NCBI GenBank assembly: GCA_907163345.1
Contig: CAJQUN010000222.1
Span: 62,001-126,000 of the forward strand
DNA length: 64,000 nt
Direction of reading: 5' to 3'
Source of the DNA: Haberlea rhodopensis
Taxonomy: Eukaryota; Streptophyta; Magnoliopsida; Lamiales; Gesneriaceae
The notes beneath the pieces are model-generated. The model saw only the letters and a list, made by a program, of their open reading frames with translations. It did not search any database and was not told the origin of the DNA. Below, piece after piece: positions 56,753 through 64,000 of the stretch. Each line of letters starts with the position of its first letter. The stretch's first letter is position 1. The position numbers were made by a program, and so were the translations under genes.

Positions 56753-58600
56753 TATTCATCTTCCCCTCACCTTTGTCTTCGATTTGGTTGTAGTATTGTT
56801 GAGTTTGGTAGAGCTTTGAGTGCTATGGGTTTTGGGGATTTTTGGTAAAAATCCAATGTTGAGTTTTTTGGAATTATTATTGGTGTTGAGGAAGTTAGGG
56901 GTGTTGGTTTTGAGTGTAGGTGTCAAAAACACCAAGGAAGCTCAAATTTCTCGAAAAATCGCAGGTCACGATCAATCGTCGAGGAGCGCCGATCGATCGC
57001 GACGAGCAGCTGTAAATTGTTGAAGATGTACAGTGCTGGCAATCGATTGCCAAGTCTCGGCGATCGATCGCGAGGCGATTGGCGATCGATCGCGGAGACG
57101 CGCGATCGATCGCGGAAGGCTTCTGTTTGGCAGCGGGTGGCCGCTATCGATCGCGACATATGCGGCGATCGATCGCGGCCTGAAGTGTTTTGTTTTTTTC
57201 AAATTTTGGAAAAATGTCGGGATTTTGGAATCGAGGTTTATTTAGCCCATTTCCGGGGTAACGTCTACATTCCAATGGGAATGCTATACTTTTAATATGG
57301 ATTGGTTGGAGCCAAATTTATTAAAACGGAACTCTCGGTTGAGTTTTTGGCTATCTTTTAAATGTTTTAATTGGTATATTTTTGGGTATTATGCATGCCT
57401 AGCCGGGGGCTTTTATTTGGTAATCGTCGTGGATTGACTATGGGTTTTGAGGTTGCGAACGTGCGTGGGCACGTGATTGCATGCTTATGCTTGATTGAAA
57501 TTGTTTATGGGTTTTAGCACATACTTCTCTGGACATGGAACTCAAGCAAGGTTTGGCTTGGACTACTGAAACTTAAGGTACGTGTAACGTACGAGCATGA
57601 CCTTAATTATATCATTGTAATTATTGTGCATGAGATAGATGAATGGTAAGGGTTATTAGTCGATACATAATATATCGTGTCTTGCATAAATTGGTTAATG
57701 GAAACGGGACTGGGTTGTGTTATGTTGATTGGTCTTATGTAATGTATGGTGCCGCTTTGGAGAGAGCAATTGTTGTGATGTGGTCGCTATGGAGCGAACA
57801 TCGGTAAGTGATGCCGCTACTTTTGAGTGAGCGAATATTTTGTGGCTTTTGACTAGATATCTAGGATATCTGTATTTATTCCCCTATTGATATTGAATTG
57901 GATCAGGGACATAGTTAATCAGTGTAATGATTAACTGGATATTTGAAATTTGATGATTTAGTTGTTTTGAGAACAGGGACAATACAGTGGGATCCGGATG
58001 AGGATGATGCCATCCAGGGAGTATCATTTAAATTATTGGCAATTACATTGTTGTAATTTACGAATTATTTAATTGTGATTATTGGTTTGGAGGTATTGGT
58101 ATGCTCACCCCGTGTGGGGGCTGTTTCTGTTGGGGCAGGTGAAACAGGTACAATGGTAGCCCCTGGAGCTGCGTTCGAGCTATGAATCGGAGGTGATTCC
58201 AGGATCGAGACACCGGAGCTCATGTGGAGCTGGATATTTTGTATGCCCTTTTTATATATTACGTACACATAGGTTTATTCGATGCTCGTGTGTAAGCAAT
58301 AATTATGTTTGTTTAAGGAGGCATGTGCCTTTCTCTTTTCATTATATGTGTGAGCAATCAACTAGGGAATTGCTAGATGAATTGAGATTGTAATTATTGT
58401 ATTACATAGGTGCATGATGTGTTGAATGGTCTTAATATGGGAAATCGGATATTGCATGGTATGGAATAGATGAAGCAAGAAATTTTATAGGTGGTATTGT
58501 GTGCCACGATTACATGTAGTTTCCCTTTTCACGTGATTGAATGCACCCAATGCATGGCTGAATGCACTAATTGTGGGTTAAGCGCACGAGGACCCTTACA
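56753..58600 (+). repeat. 3' LTR of member 2, missing its first 492 bp
   Basis: Matches 53087-54957 and ends GACCCTTACA. The loss covers the LTR start and promoter, so the missing 5' portion and the polypurine tract went in one deletion. Confidence 0.9.
56975..57178. repeat. Palindrome array, GCGATCGATCGC type, 3' LTR of member 2
   Basis: Corresponds to 53326-53535. Several units differ by C to T or G to A at CpG (for example GATCAATCG and CAATCGATTG), while others remain perfect. Confidence 0.87.
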
Positions 58601-58605
58601 GCCTT

Positions 58606-58764
58606 CTTCTTTTAAAAAAAAAAAATGAAATCCGATGTGTGTTCGTGAGTTTTAATGTGTTAAGTGTGTGTAGCGTTAAGTGTAGTTTATGTAAATCGGA
58701 GTGTCACCGGTGTACTGCTATAAATTTTCAGGCTACAACTGGGATTTATAACCACTACTATAAT
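58606..58764 (-). repeat. Chromovirus-like LTR, older, right part
   Basis: Continues 50053-52594 after the nested element (ATGGCCTT then CTTCTTTT). The outer end is uncertain: no CATCACA-type terminus was found. ACAAA at 58765-58769 equals the five bases before 50053, but the flanking Copia sequence does not resume, so this may be chance. Confidence 0.45.
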
Positions 58765-58935
58765 ACAAAATTAAATTCTTCATTTTAATAATTTATTTTT
58801 AAAATAATATCGGAGTTTATTTTACCATTGCAAAAATATCTCGTGTTCTGATTTAATTGTCAGTTGGCATTCATATTGTCAATTTCACTTAATAATTAAT
58901 TCCAAATTAATTATTAATAAATTCCCAATTTATAT
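58765..58935. other. AT-rich spacer
   Basis: Nothing recognised. Confidence 0.5.
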
Positions 58936-60407
58936 TGATGCGTGTAAAACGTACCGCAAGTGTACGATGTCAAGTTTTAGTATAGAGATTTGAAAGTACG
59001 GATGTCGAACCCACAGGGATTGAAAATTAAGTTTTACCAAGTACTGTAATTAAAATAGTCTCGACTTTATCTAGACAATCGATAGCATAATTATTAAACT
59101 AATCTATTAAAATAAAATAAATTAGCAATATGAAGAATTTAAGTGGAGAAAATCAATGAGAACAGATTCTTGAGGTTCGACTTCACTCAACTATCCACTA
59201 TGTCGTGTTCTTCTAATTTATTAACCACGACACGTTATTCTATTACCTCTCTCGAGTGTTGAATAGAAATAATCATTCAACAATCATCTTGATGTGTCCA
59301 CCTAAGATAAATTATTAAACAATTTCAATAGCTGTAGATTCGTTCTATGGCTTCATTGGAGTTATATGTCTCTCGACTATATAAACTTCCAACGATGTAA
59401 ATTCCTACGGTCATATTCAAAACCCCCTATCTCGAGTGATAGATTCTAAATAAATATGACGATTCAATTAGTGATCAGTTAATTGAAACACATTCAAATC
59501 AAGAATCACAAATTAACCAAACGAAAAACCAAATAATATTCAATCAACAATTAACGACATAATTTCAAGTCAAATTCGTCTAATTTTAGAGTAATAAACT
59601 AGTTCATGAAATTAAATAAACACATAGACATGTTCTTAATCATCATAAACATAAAGGAAGAGATAATCAAACGAATTGGATGATGGCCCTCCGTCTCTGT
59701 CTCTGTAGTCGCCGTCGTCTTCTCCGTCGTCAAAATCTATGCCCTTCGGTGTAACCGCACCGCCTCAAATGGTCTCCTTCCTTCATTTCTGAATTTTCCC
59801 TCTATCTCACACGTCTCACCACGTCTTGCGTCACCTCTGTACGTCTTTTTTATTTATCTGCGTGAATCCCTCTTCTTTTCGTGAATTCTTCTTTTTCCAA
59901 TATCTGAGATCATTCTCCTCTCTCTTGTACGTGTATATATGTTCACGTCCAAAAATCTATAAGTGAATTGCTCTTTCCTTTCTGTACGTGAGGTCCCCTC
60001 TTTCTGTACGTCTTTTGTCCAATGAAAATCCCTCCTTCTACGTTAAAATTATTCACGTATCTATCTTTCCTTTTAGTCTGTATTTTTGGGTCAATTTCCT
60101 TTTCGAATCCTCCACAGAATAACATCAAATCTGCTCAACTTAAATATTTAATAAAATCTTATTGCATAAGTGGCGCTATGATGCAGCATGTATTCTATCC
60201 CGGTGCACGATTTTTCAACTCTTAAGACCCAATTTGAATTCTTGTCACATTTATGCATTTCTCATCATCTTTTAGTGATAAAATGCTTAATTCCTTGGAT
60301 TCCTATAAAATAATAAAAACAACCACAAAAGACATAATTCTGTTCGAATACCAAAATAAAGTATAAGAAAAGAGAATAAAATATAAGTGCATATTATGCA
60401 TTTATCA
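58936..60407 (-). repeat. Gypsy LTR, minus strand
   Basis: 1472 bp from TGATGCGTG to TTTATCA on the plus strand (in element orientation TGATAAATGC to CACGCATCA). Features such as GTACCGCAAGTGTACGATGT and CCCACAGGGATTGAAAA are typical of a common plant gypsy LTR type. The polypurine tract follows at 60408-60423. No duplication could be confirmed because the rest of the element is missing. Confidence 0.75.
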
Positions 60408-60606
60408 AATCCCCCCCAAACTTAAACTTTGCTAGCCCCGAGCAAAATAGAAAAAATACTAAGAAATAAAAGAAATAAAGAAAACACACGACTAACGCAA
60501 GTCATGAAATGTTACAGTTGCAAATTGGCCTCGAAGATCAATGGTCTAAAATTTCACGTCAAGTATGCATATCGCTTCTACTCAAGAGTTCTCAAGTGTG
60601 TGTGTG
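60408..60606 (-). other. Polypurine tract and 3' internal remnant of the preceding gypsy element
   Basis: In element orientation it ends AAGTTTGGGGGGGATT directly before the LTR. The remainder is non-coding and ends in a GT microsatellite (60597-60610) where the next LTR begins. Confidence 0.7.
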
Positions 60607-61930
60607 TGTGATATCCCCGAAATGATTATGTGGGTAATCATGCATTTAAGGGTGGTTAATTATGAACCTATATGTTTAAAGCGTTTGTATGTGGGATTAA
60701 TTTATTTAATTTGATGATGTGGTTTAGGAAGCATGTTAGGTGTTTTTAATTGTTGTGTTGATGTGGTAGAATAATAAAATATCGAGGAGGGATATTTTTA
60801 TACATCGTATGAAATACCGGGACACAATTAAACACCACAAACCACCCCACATGCAACCACCCAACCCCACTTGCAGCCAAACCCACGCCCACCCCTGTTT
60901 TCTGGGAAAGCAGATTGACTTGTAGGCATGTTTGGACTTAGATATTTTGGATCTTGCCTCTTCCAAAAGCTTCCTTCTTTTTCCCTTCATCTCTCTGCAA
61001 CTTGGTCGAGTTCCAGGAGAAAAGTGATCGGGTTTCATGCTTCTTTTCATATAGAAAATCGAAGGGCAAAAGTGGTGAGGAGTCACATTTTTTCCCAGTT
61101 TTCAGTTTCCTGGCATGCTTGTTCTTTGTAGCAGATTTGGCATGATAGTTTAGGGTATGATGTTATCTTGTTATGAATACCTTTATGTGATGTTTGTGAA
61201 GCCTTTAGCATGTTTAGTTAAGAAACTTGCATGCTTTATGTGCTAGATTTGTGGTAGAGAAAAGGGCTCCTCGAACATCCGAGCAGAGAAGTACTCTGTT
61301 TTTCATGTTAGGAAGGGTTTTACCATGAATATTTGAAGCATGCTAACTTAGGTTTTGAGTTAACCTTCGATGTGTTTTTGTGTATGGTAGCTTGTTGAAA
61401 GTACCAGTATATTTCCTTGAGCATGTTGCATGTATTATGTGAAGGATTTAAGCATGTGAAAGGTGGTGTTCGAAAATTCTGGGCAAGGTTCAAGTGCCCT
61501 GTTTTCTGGAAATATATGTGCGAAGAGTACTTTTATGAAGGTGTTATCATGCATGATAAACTTAAGTTTTGGAAAAACTTTGATGTAAAAATATGCTTGG
61601 TAGTTTTGTGAAACCCATGGCATGTTTAGTTGAGCACGGTTTATGTTATATGTGTTAGTTTTAATAGCATGTAAAGAGGTGCTCAAGAATTCTGGAAATG
61701 AAAATGTGCCCTGTTTCCAGAAAAAGTTGATCCAGTACTTGTTTAAATGATCGATGTTTATGCATGTAGGTTTATGCTCAGGGTGTATATTTGGTTTGAA
61801 TACACTCAGGGTAGTGTAGTTCAAATGCTAGCATGATGGTCTTGGTATTTATTATGTCCTACATGTTAGATTTAAGGGTATGAATATCGGTGTTAAGCAA
61901 TTCTGGAAAATCGCCAAAGGAACAAGGTTG

Positions 61931-62090
61931 GCGATCGATCGCCAAGGAGGCGCGATCGATCGCGACGTTCCAGTAGGTTTTGGCGATCGATCGCCAATAT
62001 TGGGGCGATCGATCGCTGAATGTTTTTTTTGGTATGCGAGGCAGTAGCATCTCGCGATCGATCGGGGCTCATGGGCGATCGATCGCGAGA
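61931..62090. repeat. Palindrome array, GCGATCGATCGC type, right-edge LTR
   Basis: Six units. GGCGATCGATCGCC occurs at 61931-61944 and again at 61982-61995, with GCGATCGATCGC near 61953, 62005 and 62076. Most are perfect. Confidence 0.9.
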
Positions 62091-62439
62091 TGATATTGTA
62101 GGATTAATTTGGTTTTTTATTTGGTTTTGCTTCCGGATTATTATGAGGTGCCTAATATTGTGTTGTGTGGCTATGTAGAACCATCCCAGATGCCAGCACA
62201 ACCGAGGAGATAAAGTCAATTGACTCCTCTATCTTTTGGAAAGGTACGTAAGCGACGTACGGGCATCCCAACGGTAACATGTACTTTATGTCTGTCTTTA
62301 TGACACATGATGAATGCAATGTGGTGCATTAAGATTATGATACATGTTTTTATGCATTGCTTTTGCATATGTATGTTGTGAAATATAAGAGGTGTATTTC
62401 ACGAGTCAAAGTTATCTTAGTAAGGATTTTAATGGCTTA

Positions 62440-62541
62440 CGCTAAAGTCCATTGGAAGCGAGGAAGAATTCCGCTTACATGGAGTAGCAACGCTAAAGTC
62501 CATTGGAAGCGAGGAAGAATTCCGCTTACATGGAGTAGCAA
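62440..62541 (+). repeat. Exact 51-bp tandem duplication in the LTR
   Basis: The unit beginning CGCTAAAGTCCATTGG and ending GGAGTAGCAA occurs twice without a mismatch (62440-62490, 62491-62541). Confidence 0.95.
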
Positions 62542-63087
62542 GAAGCATTAAAATGTACTAATGATAAGGGCTCAGGATGAAATAAGGATTTAAGGAAAAA
62601 GGAATGTCATGACATTGCATATCCATACATTCATATAATGTGTTTCTATTATGAAATTATGGTACAGGGACAACCAATGGGCGATATAAATGCTGGAAAT
62701 ACAGGAAGGACTTGTGTTTAAGATTTGCATTTATGCCTTACTTTCATATTATGTTAAATATGAATTGTGTTATGCTCATGTGTTGGGGGTTGTCTTTGTA
62801 GGTGCTTTTGTTGACGAGAACCAGGGCCGGGGTTGATATGCTGAGCTGTAAGGAGTGCTACAGGATTAGCATGTTAGAGTTTTTGTATAGCTTCTACTGA
62901 GTAGAGTAAGACTATGATGTAGTACCTCTGTAGGAAGTATGTCTTTCCTTTTGGAACATTTTGGTACTGTAATCTCTAAAGCTCAGGTTAATCAACACGG
63001 CACATTACTCTGATATAATCACATGTATGTTTAGTTCTCTAAATTGCACCTTAATATCTTGATCTGATAACGGGGTCTCACATTTAG

Positions 63088-63105
63088 TGGTATCAGAGCA
63101 GTGGT
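63088..63105 (+). other. Primer binding site, tRNA-Met type
   Basis: TGGTATCAGAGCAGTGGT, five bases after the LTR end at 63082. Confidence 0.9.
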
Positions 63106-63299
63106 TAGATAACCAGGGAAGAGTGAAGGGTAGCCTTTAGAGACAAGTTGGCTAGGTATTCATTTAGGCATGCTTATGCATGTGATGCATATGGTTGTAT
63201 ACGTGATATACTAACATGCTTTGAATATTTTACTCTTGTTATCTAACGGCTTATATTATGAACTGCTTTTGGTATTGTTGTTAACTATTGTGTTGCAGC

Positions 63300-64000
63300 A
63301 TGGCGAACCTCAATGAAGAGGTAGGAGATGTGGACAGTAGAAATGCAAGTATTGCTCAGCCGAACCCTTTACCACCACCTGCTGTGGGCGTGGAGCCCAG
63401 TGTACAGATATTACTGCCAGGGGAGCTCAGTTTGAAGCAGTTTCTGAGTTTCCATCCGCCCATGTTTGAGGGGACTGAGTCTGGTGAAGTAGCTGAGGAG
63501 TGGTTGGAACGTATAGAGCAGATACTTGTGACTGCACCTTGTGCACTCACGGCATGGCTGAGGTTAGCAGAGTTTCAGCTGGCTAAGAAGCCTGCTATGT
63601 GGTGGAAGACCACCGTGATGGAGCTGAGAGCTCTAGGTATGGCAGTTGACTGGACTGTATTCCGGACCCGGTTCCTTAACCGGTATTTCTCTGCAGCTGC
63701 CAGACAATTGAAGGAGGATGAGTTCAACAGTTTGAAGCAGGGTAGCATGTCCGTAGCAGACTACGCTATGCAGTATTCCTCACTGCTGAGGTATGTACCT
63801 CATATTGCTGTCAGCAGCCATGCCAAGATGAGGAACTTTCTGAAAGGTCTGAGGCCGGAGCTATTCGATAGGGTTATCTCTAACAACCCCAGCTCGTTTG
63901 ACGACGCCCTGACACGGGCAGAGTTGGCAGAGATTGCCGTAGGCGCATACAAGGATGGTGTACCCCCTTTTGTACCATCACAGAGGCCTACTACTGATAG
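63300..64000 (+). CDS. Chromovirus-like Gag, partial
   Basis: ATG at 63300 (MANLNEEVGDVDSRN). Open for 233 codons to the window edge, so the C-terminus is unseen. After a P-rich N-terminus, residues about 45-215 form the Retrotrans_gag domain: FLSFHPPMFEGTESGEVAEE, WLERIEQILV, AEFQLAKKPAMWWKTTV, FRTRFLNRYFSAAAR, FNSLKQGSMSVADYAMQYSS and MRNFLKGLRPELF. This builds the particle core. No stop or frameshift is visible. TTGCAG directly before the ATG looks like a splice acceptor, so a leader intron is possible. Confidence 0.88.
   Translation, partial: MANLNEEVGDVDSRNASIAQPNPLPPPAVGVEPSVQILLPGELSLKQFLSFHPPMFEGTESGEVAEEWLERIEQILVTAPCALTAWLRLAEFQLAKKPAMWWKTTVMELRALGMAVDWTVFRTRFLNRYFSAAARQLKEDEFNSLKQGSMSVADYAMQYSSLLRYVPHIAVSSHAKMRNFLKGLRPELFDRVISNNPSSFDDALTRAELAEIAVGAYKDGVPPFVPSQRPTTD

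Larger units (their letters stand above)
52595..58600 (+). mobile_element. Non-autonomous chromovirus-like LTR element (member 2), internally deleted
   Basis: Exact GCCTT duplication at 52590-52594 and 58601-58605. The 5' LTR is complete (52595-54957); the 3' LTR lacks its first 492 bp, and the polypurine tract is gone. The tRNA-Met PBS and following leader closely match those of the 25304-33795 element. No gag or pol. The internal region is filled by GCCGC-rich repeats unrelated to the minisatellites of member 1. Confidence 0.92.
60607..63082 (+). repeat. 5' LTR of the right-edge chromovirus-like element
   Basis: About 2476 bp. Likely TATA region TTTTTATACATCG near 60794-60806. A palindrome array lies at 61931-62090 and an exact 51-bp duplication at 62440-62541. 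Only one LTR is visible, so its ends rest on homology and the PBS. Confidence 0.75.
60607..64000 (+). mobile_element. Chromovirus-like Ty3/gypsy element, 5' part, runs off the right edge
   Basis: 5' LTR (60607-63082), tRNA-Met PBS and an open gag to the window edge. LTR ends (TGTGATATCC, GGTCTCACA) and the PBS resemble the two non-autonomous elements in this window, making this type a candidate source of enzymes for them. The left boundary is set by the TGTGAT start within a GT run. Confidence 0.8.

Noticed and set aside
58765..58769. ACAAA as target duplication for the LTR starting at 50053
   Set aside because: It equals 50048-50052, but the LTR would lack a CA end and Copia sequence does not resume after it.

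Overview
This is a gene-poor stretch of a plant (eudicot) nuclear genome, made mostly of nested LTR retrotransposons. The evidence is plant-type Copia, Tat, Athila and chromovirus coding domains, tRNA-derived primer binding sites, a caulimovirid fossil and one plant AT-hook gene. The extra ORF at the left edge resembles proteins I recall as abundant in Gesneriaceae/Lamiales assemblies such as Dorcoceras. That placement comes from memory and is weak.

Layout. (1) 1-15410: a SIRE-like Copia element (copy A, minus strand) with its 3' extra ORF, pol, gag and 5' LTR. It is broken by three insertions: a non-autonomous gypsy-type element (2961-8399, TSD CGTAT), a truncated gypsy-type LTR (about 10821-11902) and a Copia solo LTR (12942-14294, TSD AGAAC). 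(2) 15411-23844: mostly unique AT-rich DNA with two related MITE-like copies, an endogenous pararetrovirus remnant (about 17540-19395, minus) and the only ordinary host gene, an intronless AHL DNA-binding protein (20688-21491, minus). (3) 23845-45315: a decayed Athila pol, split by a Tat-lineage element (25103-45017, TSD TTATA). The Tat 5' LTR is itself split by a very young non-autonomous element (25304-33795, TSD GTGTA). (4) 45625-58764: a second Copia copy (B, plus strand), cut by a chromovirus-like LTR (from 50053), which is in turn split by a second member of the non-autonomous family (52595-58600, TSD GCCTT). (5) 58936-64000: a minus-strand gypsy LTR with its polypurine tract, then the 5' LTR, PBS and open gag of a chromovirus that leaves the window.

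How the parts relate. Copies A and B act as empty-site references for each other and fix several insertion points. The two non-autonomous elements share LTR ends, the tRNA-Met PBS and the leader after it, but carry unrelated minisatellites in place of gag-pol. They could be mobilised in trans by a chromovirus such as the one at the right edge. LTR divergence agrees with nesting order: about 1.9 percent for Tat and about 0.2 percent for the element inside it.

The least explained signal is a set of GC-rich palindrome arrays sharing a GGCG/CGCC half-site. They sit in LTRs of at least five insertions from different families. In three they lie just upstream of the likely TATA box. Other unusual structures are a paired-hairpin plus purine-tract cassette in the 2961-8399 element, a higher-order minisatellite between pol and the antisense ORF of the Tat element, and a Tat Gag with no zinc knuckle.

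All boundaries and divergences were read by eye.
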